From: Actinomycetes bacterium
GTDB taxonomy: Bacteria; Actinomycetota; Actinomycetes; Propionibacteriales; Propionibacteriaceae
NCBI GenBank assembly: GCA_023387135.1
Contig: JAEWIK010000071.1
Location: 1 to 9,233, forward strand
Reading direction: 5' to 3'
Length of the DNA stretch: 9,233 nucleotides
Shown: piece by piece, positions 1-6,259 of the stretch
Position numbering within the stretch: position 1 is the stretch's first letter
Layout of the letters: each line of letters starts with the position of its first letter
Notes under the pieces: generated by a model
Told to the model about the DNA's origin: nothing
Databases searched by the model: none
What the model saw: only the letters and a program-made list of their open reading frames with translations
Made by a program: the position numbers and the translations under genes

Positions 1-263
1 ACCATGAGCTGCTCGACCATGTGCTCCTGGCCGACGATGACCCGCTGCACCTGAGCGATGGCGTCGCTCAGCACGCCGGCGGCCTCGGCGGTCTCGGGAT
101 TGGAGTTGGTCGGGGGCGCGGGCGGCGGAGACTGCGGCGCGTGCTGCGGTGCCTGCTGCGGCGGCGGGTAGCCCGCCCCGGGCGGTGGAGGGTAAGCGGC
201 CGGCCCTGTGGGTGGCGGGAATCCCGGTTGGGACTGCCCCTGGGGCTGGGTCGGGTTTGTCAC
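1..263 (-). CDS. MoxR-family AAA+ ATPase, N-terminal part (cut by window edge)
   Basis: Reading the minus strand from a GTG at 263 gives 87 codons with no stop before the window edge. Residues 1 to about 60 are a low-complexity Pro/Gln/Gly/Ala segment (begins MTNPTQPQGQSQPGF). It then changes to a folded start containing the stretch QVQRVIVGQEHMVEQLM. That IVGQ-x-x-x-V-x-x-L signature is the classic helix just before the Walker A region in MoxR ATPases. The ATPase core itself lies outside the window. MoxR ATPases are chaperone-like AAA+ proteins, usually encoded beside DUF58 and von Willebrand-A domain proteins, and act in assembly or activation of partner proteins. The GTG start is supported by AGGAG placed 6 bases upstream. 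The gene is divergent from the membrane-protein gene on the plus strand. The proline-rich head is an extension compared with minimal MoxR proteins. Confidence 0.82.
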   Translation of the reverse strand, partial: MTNPTQPQGQSQPGFPPPTGPAAYPPPPGAGYPPPQQAPQHAPQSPPPAPPTNSNPETAEAAGVLSDAIAQVQRVIVGQEHMVEQLM

Positions 264-305
264 GCGCTTCTCCTGCTCCGTCTCGCGGGTGGCTTGAGTG
301 CGACC

Positions 306-311
306 ACGATA
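306..311 (-). promoter_or_regulatory. Possible -10 box for the MoxR-type gene
   Basis: On the minus strand the hexamer TATCGT lies about 43 bases ahead of the GTG start and would give a leader of about 35 bases carrying the AGGAG ribosome site. No convincing -35 element is visible, so this is tentative. Confidence 0.25.
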
Positions 312-350
312 CCGCCCGCTCCTAGGGGCTCCTTGTGTGCGCGAGCCCCG

Positions 351-388
351 GCGGACGGGAGGCAGCACGCTGGGCTGCCGCCGTCCGC
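351..388. other. Strong hairpin in the divergent intergenic region
   Basis: The arms GCGGACGG (351-358) and CCGTCCGC (381-388) are perfect complements. Inside them GGCAGC (361-366) pairs with GCTGCC (374-379) around a 7-base loop, with a small GA/G internal loop between the two stems. It lies between the divergent MoxR-type and membrane-protein genes, where no terminator is expected. No T-tract follows on either strand. It could be an insulator against divergent read-through or an operator-like palindrome; its function is unknown. Confidence 0.5.
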
Positions 389-431
389 AACCCGCCCCGC
401 ACACCGGCGGGGACCCGCTGGCGACGGCTGG

Positions 432-437
432 CACAAT
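432..437 (+). promoter_or_regulatory. Probable -10 element for leaderless transcription
   Basis: CACAAT (four of six matches to TATAAT) sits exactly 7 bases before the GTG at 445, so transcription would begin at or next to the start codon. No Shine-Dalgarno sequence is present. The same hexamer with the same spacing precedes the gene starting at 2185, which supports both calls. Confidence 0.45.
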
Positions 438-444
438 GGTCGCC

Positions 445-1371
445 GTGACCACGCCCGAGCCGCCCGCCGACGGTACCGGCACGGGTGCGCCCAGGCTGAC
501 TCCGCTGTGGCGGGACGACCCGCCCAAGGTCGGCGACTTCTGGCTCGACGCCAGGCTGACGGCGTCGCCCTCGGGCGTCGCCTACATAGGTCACGACGAC
601 CACGCGACCTCGGTGATGCTGATCCTGCTGTCGGCCGGGGCTGCGGCCGACCCCGCCGCCCGCGAGCGGTTCGCCGGCACCGTCAACCAGATGCACATCG
701 ACACGGTCATCGCCCGCGGCGGGCACGGCCAGGACACCGGCAGGCTCGGCCACAGGATGCGTCCCGAGACCGACGACCCGGTGGGGCCCGACGATGCCCC
801 GCTGGCGCCCTGGGCGGCGCTCGCGTACGACGCCAGCCCGCGCGCCCTCGCCGAGGCCGACAGGGTGCTCTCCGAGGTGGATCTCTCGCGGCTCGCCTTG
901 CAGGGCGCCCCGTCCGGCCCCGACTACCGGCTGCACTGGATCAACCAGACCCGTCCCGGCATCTCGCGGCTGTGGCCGCTGCCGTGGCCGGGTCGCCACG
1001 ACAGGGCGGGCTGGCTGAGCATCCTGGCGTCCTGGCTGCTGATGATGCTGCTGGCAGCGCTGGCGGTGCTGATAGCGATCCTCATCTTCCAGCAGGCACC
1101 CCAGGAGCAGCCGCCGCCTCCGGTGCCCCCGACCGGGTCGCCGCCGCCCACCAGCGCGTCGGGGTCGCCGCCGCCGTCCTCTGCCTCCCCGTCACCGTCG
1201 TCGGCGTCTCCGTCCTCGGGCTCGCCGTCGCCTTCGTCGGGGTCGCCGTCCCCGTCGTCAGCGTCCCCCAGCCCTTCCAACGGGTCGCCGAGCCCGTCGT
1301 CAGGCTCGCCGTCGCCCGGGGAGTCGCCGTCGGGGCTGCCCGGCTCGCCCACGCCGAACTCCAGACTGTGA
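445..1371 (+). CDS. Membrane protein with degenerate kinase-like N-lobe and Ser/Pro-rich tail
   Basis: This is a 308-residue protein read from GTG 445; an in-frame ATG at 436 would add three residues. Residues 26-76 follow the order of an actinobacterial Ser/Thr kinase N-lobe: PPKVGDFWLDARL aligns by eye with the usual (I/V)GxYxLxxxL entry strand, GVAYIGHD with the strand after the glycine loop, and AADPAARERF with the helix-C approach. The glycine loop is replaced by TASPSG, the ATP-binding lysine of the VAVK strand is absent (SVMLILLS), and no HRD or DFG follows. Kinase activity is therefore not expected. Residues 191-215 form one strong transmembrane helix. Residues 216-308 are Pro, then Ser/Pro/Gly repeats, probably outside the membrane. 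The stop overlaps the start of the phosphatase gene (GTGA), implying translational coupling. The kinase relationship is inferred from residue pattern only; otherwise this is an uncharacterised single-pass protein. Confidence 0.7.
   Translation: MTTPEPPADGTGTGAPRLTPLWRDDPPKVGDFWLDARLTASPSGVAYIGHDDHATSVMLILLSAGAAADPAARERFAGTVNQMHIDTVIARGGHGQDTGRLGHRMRPETDDPVGPDDAPLAPWAALAYDASPRALAEADRVLSEVDLSRLALQGAPSGPDYRLHWINQTRPGISRLWPLPWPGRHDRAGWLSILASWLLMMLLAALAVLIAILIFQQAPQEQPPPPVPPTGSPPPTSASGSPPPSSASPSPSSASPSSGSPSPSSGSPSPSSASPSPSNGSPSPSSGSPSPGESPSGLPGSPTPNSRL
1186..1323 (+). repeat. In-frame Ser/Pro/Gly heptad tandem repeat
   Basis: The coding tail of the membrane protein is built from a 7-residue unit of the form SPSPSSG/A (21 bases). 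Copies start at residues 248, 255 (a 5-residue version), 260, 267, 274 (SPSPSNG), 281 and 288 (SPSPGE). Base-level copies are diverged at synonymous positions, so this is an old protein-level repeat rather than a recent DNA expansion. It probably forms a flexible linker or wall-spanning stalk. Confidence 0.75.
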
Positions 1372-2159
1372 CACGTCCGCGCCTGATCGTCTCGGACCTG
1401 GACGGGACCTTCCTCAGCCCGGACGGGACGATCTCGGATGTGAACCGGTCCGCCGTCGAGGTGGCGGCCCGCCAGGGCATCGCCTTCGTGGCCGCCACCG
1501 GACGTCCGATCCGCTGGCTGACGCTGCTGGCCGAACTGCGGAGCGCACATCCGCTCGTCATCGCGTCCAACGGCGCCGTGCTGTGGGACCTCGCCGCCCG
1601 CGAGGTCGTGGAGTTCAGCGCCGTCGACGCCGCGTGTGCGCGCGAGCTGTGTACCCGGCTGCGCGCCGGCGTCCCCGGCATCTACTTCGGGGTCGAGACG
1701 ATCCACGGCTTCCGCTGCGAGCCCGGCACGCCGACCGGCCACGCCGAGTCGGCGGAATTCGTCGCCGACGTCCTGGACACCGACGACCCGATCCTCAAGG
1801 TGCTGGGGTTCCATGGCGACCTCAACTCCGCAGAACTCGACGCCCGTGTCGAGGGCCTGGCCGGCGACCTGGTCACCGTCACGCACTCGACGCGGGAGGG
1901 CCTCGGCCTGGTCGAGATCAGCGCGCTCGGGGTGTCGAAGGCGTCGGCACTGATCAGGCTCTGCGAGAAGCTGGGAGTCGAGCCCGGCGAGGTGGCCGCC
2001 TTCGGGGACATGCCCAACGACGCCGCCATGCTGGCGTGGGCGGGGATCCCGCACGTCGTCGCCAACGCGCACAGGTCGCTGGTGGACGCGGGCTTCCCCG
2101 TCGTGGGCTCCAATGCCGACTCCGGAGTGGGACGCCAGATCCTCGCGCTGCTGGGGTGA
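1368..2159 (+). CDS. Cof-type HAD-superfamily phosphatase
   Basis: The product is 263 residues, typical for the Cof/sugar-phosphatase group of HAD hydrolases, which remove phosphate from small phosphorylated metabolites in the cytoplasm. All four HAD motifs are visible. Motif I is SDLDGT with nucleophile D10 and acid/base D12. Motif II is T44 in ATGRP. The motif III lysine is K191 in GVSKASAL. Motif IV is GDMPND with D214 and D218 for magnesium. The large insert between motifs II and III is the C2-type cap expected of this group. The start is GTG 1368, overlapping the previous stop by 4 bases, so it is probably translated by coupling to that gene. The frame is open far upstream only because of high GC; that part does not look like protein. 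The substrate cannot be told from the sequence. Confidence 0.9.
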   Translation: MTRPRLIVSDLDGTFLSPDGTISDVNRSAVEVAARQGIAFVAATGRPIRWLTLLAELRSAHPLVIASNGAVLWDLAAREVVEFSAVDAACARELCTRLRAGVPGIYFGVETIHGFRCEPGTPTGHAESAEFVADVLDTDDPILKVLGFHGDLNSAELDARVEGLAGDLVTVTHSTREGLGLVEISALGVSKASALIRLCEKLGVEPGEVAAFGDMPNDAAMLAWAGIPHVVANAHRSLVDAGFPVVGSNADSGVGRQILALLG

Positions 2160-2171
2160 CCGGGCGTTCGC

Positions 2172-2177
2172 CACAAT
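2172..2177 (+). promoter_or_regulatory. Probable -10 element for leaderless transcription
   Basis: CACAAT lies 7 bases before the ATG at 2185, the same hexamer and spacing as before the GTG at 445. No Shine-Dalgarno sequence is seen, so leaderless translation is the likely mode and favours 2185 over the ATG at 2176, which overlaps the hexamer. Confidence 0.45.
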
Positions 2178-2184
2178 GGGTGTC

Positions 2185-2682
2185 ATGGCCCTGCTCTCCA
2201 GGACGCGCCTCGAGCCGTCAGTCCTCAGTTCCCTCGCCTCCCACCTCGGGCGCCGTCCGCGGGTGCTCGCGTGGGCGAAGACCGCCGACGGCCACGTCGT
2301 CGGGCTGCCGGGCGAGTTGGCGTTGGAGACCGGCGGACGGTGGCAGTCGCAGCCCTGGCACGAGATCGACAAGGGCACCTGGGACGAACAGGCGGGACGG
2401 CTCTCGTGGACCCGTTCGGACGGGACGTCGGAAGAGCTTCAACTGGCTGACGGCAAGCGCTTCGCCGACCTCTTCAACGAGCGGGTGACAGCCAGCATCG
2501 TGTTCCGCCGCAGGGTCGAACTCGGCCGCGGCCGCTATGTCGCCGTGGCGCTCCGCAGGGACCTCGGACAGGTCGGCGAACAGACGATCTGGACGACGAC
2601 TCCGGGGCCCGGCGTCGACCTCTCGGACCCCGAGGTGTCGGCCCGGGTCGACGCGGTGAGAGCGGATTTCGGTATCTCCTGA
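2185..2682 (+). CDS. Conserved-looking small protein of unknown function
   Basis: This is a 165-residue soluble protein (begins MALLSRTRLEPSV) with no signal peptide or membrane segment. I do not recognise the family. The first half alternates short hydrophobic strands and Gly/Asp turns (RVLAWAKTADGHVVGLPG, then a Trp-rich strand WQSQPWHEIDKGTW and RLSWTRSDG). This resembles the beta-sheet register of a small PH-like or beta-barrel domain. The second half carries basic strands (SIVFRRRVEL, YVAVALRRDL) and ends in an acidic helix (DPEVSARVDAVRADFG). Codon use matches the neighbours. Alternative starts are ATG 2176 and GTG/ATG codons further upstream inside the phosphatase gene; 2185 was chosen because of the CACAAT spacing. 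It lies between the phosphatase and tRNA-Asn on the same strand. The domain comparison is inference only. Confidence 0.75.
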   Translation: MALLSRTRLEPSVLSSLASHLGRRPRVLAWAKTADGHVVGLPGELALETGGRWQSQPWHEIDKGTWDEQAGRLSWTRSDGTSEELQLADGKRFADLFNERVTASIVFRRRVELGRGRYVAVALRRDLGQVGEQTIWTTTPGPGVDLSDPEVSARVDAVRADFGIS

Positions 2683-2718
2683 CGTAGCTGGTAACGTACC
2701 TTTCCGCGCCCAGCGCGA

Positions 2719-2791
2719 TCCCCTGTAGCTCAATTGGCAGAGCATCTGACTGTTAATCAGAGGGTTCCTGGTTCGAGTCCAGGCGGGGGAG
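2719..2791 (+). tRNA. tRNA-Asn (GTT)
   Basis: This is a complete 73-base cloverleaf. The acceptor stem TCCCCTG pairs with CGGGGGA, the D stem is GCTC/GAGC, the anticodon stem TCTGA/TCAGA encloses loop CTGTTAA with anticodon GTT, and the T arm is CCTGG-TTCGAGT-CCAGG. The discriminator base is G. The 3' CCA is not encoded, so it must be added by the nucleotidyltransferase. A terminator follows within 10 bases. Confidence 0.97.
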
Positions 2792-2799
2792 CATCACGA

Positions 2800-2827
2800 A
2801 GCCCCGTGTCCACGACACGGGGCTTTT
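2800..2827 (+). terminator. Rho-independent terminator after tRNA-Asn
   Basis: An 11-bp perfect stem, AGCCCCGTGTC (2800-2810) with GACACGGGGCT (2814-2824), closes a 3-base loop and is followed by TTT. It ends the tRNA-Asn transcript. Because the stem is flanked by A on one side and T on the other, it may also serve weakly in the opposite direction for the convergent dehydrogenase gene. Confidence 0.88.
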
Positions 2828-2866
2828 GCGTGCCTCGGCAGCGTCCGGCGAGCAGGCGGGGACGCC

Positions 2867-3763
2867 TCAGGGCGTCGGTTCGCCGCCCGTCACGCTGAGG
2901 GTCGAACCCGACACGTAGCTCGACTCGGGTGAGGCGAGGAAGACGTAGGCGGGTGCGAGTTCGGCGGGCTGTCCCCCGCGTCCCAGCGGGGTGGACTGGC
3001 CGAAGGACGTGAGCTTCTCCATCGGCTGGCCGTGCGAGGGCTGCAGCGGCGTCCAGATGGGGCCAGGGGCGACGGCGTTCACCCGGATGCCCTGCGGTGC
3101 CAGTTGCTGGGCGAGGCCCTTGGTGAAGTTGTTGATGGCCGCCTTGGTCGTCGCATAGTCGACCAACGTCGGCGACGGCTGGTAGGCCTGAATGGAACTG
3201 GTGTTGATGATCGTCGACCCCGGCGGCATGTGCGGCACCGCGGCGCGGGTGATGTAGAACATCGCGTAGACGTTGGTCTTCATCGTGTCGTCGAACTGCT
3301 CGTCGGAGATCTCGACGATGCTGTCCTGCGTCACCTGCTTGCCGCCGTTGTTGACGAGGATGTCAATGCCTCCGAACTCGGCCACCGTCCGCTCGACGAG
3401 CGACCTGCAGTACTCGGGGTCCCTGAGGTCGCCCGGCAGCGCGAGAGCCTTGCGGCCCGCCTTCTGGATGAGGTCGAGGATGCGCCTGGCGTCCGGTTCC
3501 TCCTGCGGCAGGTAGCTGATGGCGACGTCCGCCCCCTCTCTCGCGAAGGCGATCGCGGCCGCCGCGCCGATGCCGGAGTCGCCGCCGGTGATGAGCGCCC
3601 GGCGATCGGTGAGCCGGCCCGACCCGCGGTAGGTCTCTTCCCCGTGGTCGGCGAGCGGCTTGAGGTCACGATCGAGGCCGGGCTCGGGCTGCTGCTGCTC
3701 GGGCGGCGCGATCTTCTCGTAGCGGGTCACTGGATTGTCGAAGGTGGTCTGGTCGTTGCTCAT
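2867..3763 (-). CDS. SDR-family oxidoreductase with N-terminal extension (YghA/stress type)
   Basis: This is a 298-residue classical short-chain dehydrogenase/reductase with NAD(P)-binding Rossmann fold. The dinucleotide motif is TGGDSGIG (residues 59-66). The structural NNAG motif appears as NNGG (138-141). The catalytic tetrad is N164, S190 (in NTSSIQAY), Y203 and K207 (YATTK), followed by the PG motif near 233-234 (VAPGPIWTPL). About 50 residues precede the fold, with a Gln/Pro-rich stretch and GLDRDLKPLADHGEETYRGS, typical of the subgroup that includes E. coli YghA and Bacillus general-stress dehydrogenases. The substrate is probably a small alcohol or aldehyde but is not determinable here. 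Start ATG 3763 has GAGGA 4 bases upstream; upstream in-frame codons run through a hairpin and are not protein-like. A GGGTAC element lies 48 bases ahead of the start. Confidence 0.93.
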   Translation of the reverse strand: MSNDQTTFDNPVTRYEKIAPPEQQQPEPGLDRDLKPLADHGEETYRGSGRLTDRRALITGGDSGIGAAAAIAFAREGADVAISYLPQEEPDARRILDLIQKAGRKALALPGDLRDPEYCRSLVERTVAEFGGIDILVNNGGKQVTQDSIVEISDEQFDDTMKTNVYAMFYITRAAVPHMPPGSTIINTSSIQAYQPSPTLVDYATTKAAINNFTKGLAQQLAPQGIRVNAVAPGPIWTPLQPSHGQPMEKLTSFGQSTPLGRGGQPAELAPAYVFLASPESSYVSGSTLSVTGGEPTP

Positions 3764-3810
3764 GCTGTCCTCGTCATCCGGGGCGTCGGGAATTCCGCCT
3801 CCCGGATCTG

Positions 3811-3835
3811 GTACCCGCTGGGGATCTTCCGAACC
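3811..3835 (-). promoter_or_regulatory. Possible stress-sigma-factor promoter for the SDR gene
   Basis: On the minus strand GGTTCGG (3835-3829) and GGGTAC (3816-3811) are about 14 bases apart. This resembles the GTTT...GGGTAT pattern of SigB/SigF-type promoters. It lies just after the hairpin that ends the upstream gene, giving the SDR gene its own transcript start. The -35 part is imperfect. Confidence 0.4.
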
Positions 3836-3839
3836 GAGA

Positions 3840-3874
3840 GCGAGGGCCCGACTCCTGACGGAGCGGGCCCTCGC
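3840..3874 (-). terminator. GC-rich hairpin, probable terminator of the DUF4383 gene
   Basis: GCGAGGGCCCG (3840-3850) pairs perfectly with CGGGCCCTCGC (3864-3874). After one bulged A, CTCC pairs with GGAG around a TGAC tetraloop, giving about 15 bp. It starts 36 bases after the stop of the DUF4383 gene. No U-tract follows, as is common for actinobacterial hairpin terminators, so the function is inferred from position and stability. Confidence 0.55.
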
Positions 3875-3909
3875 GGTGCTTGCCGATGACGGCGAGCGTC
3901 CCTCGCGGG

Positions 3910-4374
3910 TCAGGTCAGCGGCGAGGACACGGCGCGCCGCGTCCTGGTGAGGACGATGCCGAGACCGATCATGGCGACCGCCAGCAGGAAGTGCAGCCAG
4001 TTGTCGGCGGTGTTCAGCGGGACGAAGTTGGCGCCGCTCTCCATCGGGACGAACAGGCCGTAGAGCCACAGCACCGCGTACACCACGCCGCCCCAGATGA
4101 GGAACGCGCGGGCCGTGGAGGCGGACCGGGCGAGGGCGATGCCTGCCACGCCGAACAGCAGGTGGACGATGTTGTGGAGGATCGATACCTGAAAGAGACC
4201 GAGCAGCATGGCGCCCGATTCATGACCGGCGGCCATGAGGTCGTCATAGTTCGTGGTCACGCCGGGGACGAAGCCGAGGATGCCCACGAGCAGGAAGACC
4301 ACCCCGAAGACCAGGCTCGCGGTCTGGACCGGGGTGGCGGTCATACCGCCCATGCGGGCGGACGATTGTGTCAT
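3910..4374 (-). CDS. DUF4383-type integral membrane protein
   Basis: This is a 154-residue membrane protein with four hydrophobic helices. They lie around residues 17-36 (TASLVFGVVFLLVGILGF), 55-80 (LLGLFQVSILHNIVHLLFGV and onward), 88-108 (AFLIWGGVVYAVLWLYGLF) and 125-145 (HFLLAVAMIGLGIVL). The pattern of a short N-terminus, LGLFQV-x-x-LHNIVHLLFG in helix 2, and DNWLHFLL before helix 4 is that of the DUF4383 family, a membrane family of unknown function common in Actinobacteria. ATG 4374 is supported by AAAGAGG upstream with a 6-base gap; the ATG at 4344 (MTATPV) is a weaker alternative. It is divergent from the sensor kinase and upstream of, and co-directional with, the SDR gene, from which a hairpin separates it. 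A GGGTAT element lies upstream. Confidence 0.88.
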   Translation of the reverse strand: MTQSSARMGGMTATPVQTASLVFGVVFLLVGILGFVPGVTTNYDDLMAAGHESGAMLLGLFQVSILHNIVHLLFGVAGIALARSASTARAFLIWGGVVYAVLWLYGLFVPMESGANFVPLNTADNWLHFLLAVAMIGLGIVLTRTRRAVSSPLT

Positions 4375-4413
4375 GACAAGCCTCTTTCATTAGGGGTACT
4401 GACTCGCTGACGT

Positions 4414-4419
4414 ATACCC
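4414..4419 (-). promoter_or_regulatory. GGGTAT element upstream of the DUF4383 gene
   Basis: GGGTAT on the minus strand, 39 bases ahead of the ATG, equals the -10 consensus of SigB/SigF-type stress promoters. A matching GTTT -35 is not evident at the expected distance, so this is a candidate only. The related GGGTAC sits upstream of the neighbouring SDR gene. Confidence 0.35.
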
Positions 4420-4534
4420 ACACCCCTTCAGCCGCACTCCCCCGGCACGTCCGGGCGGCTCGGGCGGTGCGGACGGGCCGTCGTCCGCTCTGGGATTTAC
4501 CGCGAAACTCCCCCGCCGCTACGCCCTTCCGGGA

Positions 4535-4540
4535 GATAGT
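4535..4540 (+). promoter_or_regulatory. Candidate -10 element for the sensor-kinase operon
   Basis: GATAGT (four of six matches to TATAAT) lies 6 bases before the GTG at 4547, consistent with leaderless transcription. No -35 is obvious in the C-rich sequence upstream. It favours GTG 4547 over ATG 4562 as the kinase start. Confidence 0.35.
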
Positions 4541-4546
4541 TGTCAG

Positions 4547-6259
4547 GTGGGCGGGACAACAATGCCGGGTGGTCTTCGTGCCGCGTTCCCCGAAGGGCTC
4601 AAGCTGGGTTCCCGGGACGGCTGGCGTACCCAGAAGCCCCTGTGGTCGTCGTCGCGGGGCAGGTGGAGCGTCGCCACCCAGATCCTCGCCATCCAGGCCG
4701 GCGCCATCCTGCTGCTCATGGTGGCCGTGGGCTGCTGGCTGGTTCAGTCTTCCAGACAGGACGCCGAGAACGACGCGATCGACAGGGCGAGCATGACCGC
4801 TACCGCGCTCGCCGAGTCGACCTGGCTGCCTGAGGCCATCCAGACCGCCGACCCGCCGTCCATTCTCAGCCAACCGCTCGAACGAATCCGGCAGGCCAAC
4901 GACCTGAGCTTCATCGTCGTGATGGACACCTGCGGCCTGCCCTGGGCACGTCCCGACTCTGCGGAGTTCGGACAGACCTACATCAACGAACTGGGTTCGG
5001 TGCAGAGCGGCAAGACAGTCACCGAGGACTTCGTGGACGGGCTCGGTCCGTCTGTGAGAACGATAGTGCCGGTCTTCTCGGGGAACCGGCTCGTCGCGCT
5101 GGTCGCGACCGGCGTGCTGATCGCGGAGGTCGAGCGCACTGCCACTCACGAAGCGCTCCAGCTCGGCGCGGTCGCGACGGCACCGCTCGCCCTGGGCGCC
5201 CTGGGCACCTGGTGGGTGAGTCGCCGCGTCCGCCGGCAGACTCGCGGGCTCAGCCCCGTGGACCTGGAGAGGCTCGCGTCGTTCCACGGCGCCCTGCTGC
5301 ACTCCGTCCGCGCGGGGCTCATCATGGTGGGGCGCGACCAGACAGTGGTGCTCTGCAACGACGAGGCGCGCAGGCTGCTCGGCACCCCTTATGTGACTGT
5401 CGGGATGCCGGTCAGTGAACTGGACCTCGACCCGCGCCTGAAAGCGCTGATCGCCTCCGGCGAGGACTGCGAGGGCGAGACCTTCGTCGCCGGCAAGACG
5501 GCGCTGGTGGTCAACCAGCTGAGCGCCACGCTGGACGGCCAGGACATCGGGACCGTCATCACGCTGCGTGACAGGACGAACCTCGTGCGGCTGACCAGTG
5601 AGGTCGAGTCGCTGAGGTCGTTCAGCGACATGCTGCGCAGCCGCGCCCATGAGGCCGACAACCGGCTGCACACGGTCGTCATGCTGGTCGAGATGGGACG
5701 GTACGACGAAGCGATCAGGTTCGCCACGGAGTCGATCGAGCAGAGCCAGGCCCTGGTCGACGCCGTAACGGGAGCGATCGAGGACGCGCCGGTCGCCGCG
5801 CTGCTGCTCGGCAAGCTCGCTCAGGCCGAGGAGAGGGGTGTCGCGCTCCGCCTCGCCGACGACCTCTACCTCCCCACGACAGGGCTGGCCGCCGGCGACG
5901 TCGTCGTGATCCTCGGCAACCTCGTCGACAACGCCATCGACGCCGCCGCCGAGACCGCGGAGCCGCGCTGGGTGCACGTCGCCGGCAGGATCGACGACGC
6001 GGACGGCGTGCGTACCGCGGTGTTCCAGGTCACCGACTCCGGACCGGGGCTGCCGGAGCACGCCAGGGAGTCAGCCTTCCAGCGAGGCTGGACGACGAAG
6101 CCGGTGACCGATCCCGAGGCTCGTCCTGAGGGGCGCGGCATCGGCCTGGCGCTGGTGGGCGCGACGGTCCGTCGCCTGGGCGGGACGATCGCTGTGCAGT
6201 CCGAACCGTCCCGGTTCACGGTGACGCTGCCCCTGCCGAGAGTCGAGGTCGAAGGGTGA
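4547..6259 (+). CDS. CitA/DcuS-family sensor histidine kinase
   Basis: This is a 570-residue membrane sensor kinase. Helix TM1 is about residues 43-66. An extracytoplasmic PAS-like (PDC) sensor covers about 70-200, with FIVVMDTCGLPWARPD matching the VVMD-x-G-x-x-x-SHPD strand of citrate/C4-dicarboxylate sensors and GLGPSVRTIVPVF the later binding strand. TM2 is about 203-224. A cytoplasmic PAS domain lies near 245-345 (AGLIMVGRDQTVVLCNDEA). The H-box is RSRAHEADNRLHT with phospho-acceptor H368. The ATPase domain has the N-box GNLVDNAIDA (N458, N462), DSGPG (D497) and GRGIGLAL (529-536). The family senses citrate, fumarate, malate or related acids and phosphorylates a CitB/DcuR-type regulator. 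The His of the usual SHPD binding motif is Arg here (ARPD), so the ligand may differ. Start GTG 4547 is favoured by a nearby -10 box; ATG 4562 is possible. Its stop overlaps the regulator start. Confidence 0.93.
   Translation: MGGTTMPGGLRAAFPEGLKLGSRDGWRTQKPLWSSSRGRWSVATQILAIQAGAILLLMVAVGCWLVQSSRQDAENDAIDRASMTATALAESTWLPEAIQTADPPSILSQPLERIRQANDLSFIVVMDTCGLPWARPDSAEFGQTYINELGSVQSGKTVTEDFVDGLGPSVRTIVPVFSGNRLVALVATGVLIAEVERTATHEALQLGAVATAPLALGALGTWWVSRRVRRQTRGLSPVDLERLASFHGALLHSVRAGLIMVGRDQTVVLCNDEARRLLGTPYVTVGMPVSELDLDPRLKALIASGEDCEGETFVAGKTALVVNQLSATLDGQDIGTVITLRDRTNLVRLTSEVESLRSFSDMLRSRAHEADNRLHTVVMLVEMGRYDEAIRFATESIEQSQALVDAVTGAIEDAPVAALLLGKLAQAEERGVALRLADDLYLPTTGLAAGDVVVILGNLVDNAIDAAAETAEPRWVHVAGRIDDADGVRTAVFQVTDSGPGLPEHARESAFQRGWTTKPVTDPEARPEGRGIGLALVGATVRRLGGTIAVQSEPSRFTVTLPLPRVEVEG

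Noticed and set aside
1186..1340. Repetitive TCGCCGTC-type DNA considered as a CRISPR-like or minisatellite array
   Set aside because: The repeats are short, without spacers, and keep the reading frame of a Ser/Pro/Gly protein tail with varied synonymous bases.
21..1367. A long open frame running into the HAD phosphatase, suggesting a 712-residue fusion
   Set aside because: The upstream part is Arg/Ala/Gly-rich shadow translation of the membrane-protein gene and the reverse of the MoxR-type gene. The conserved HAD protein begins right at the GTG at 1368 in a 4-base overlap.
3032..3889. Plus-strand open frame opposite the SDR gene
   Set aside because: No domain pattern is visible, and it is the complement of a dehydrogenase with all catalytic residues intact.
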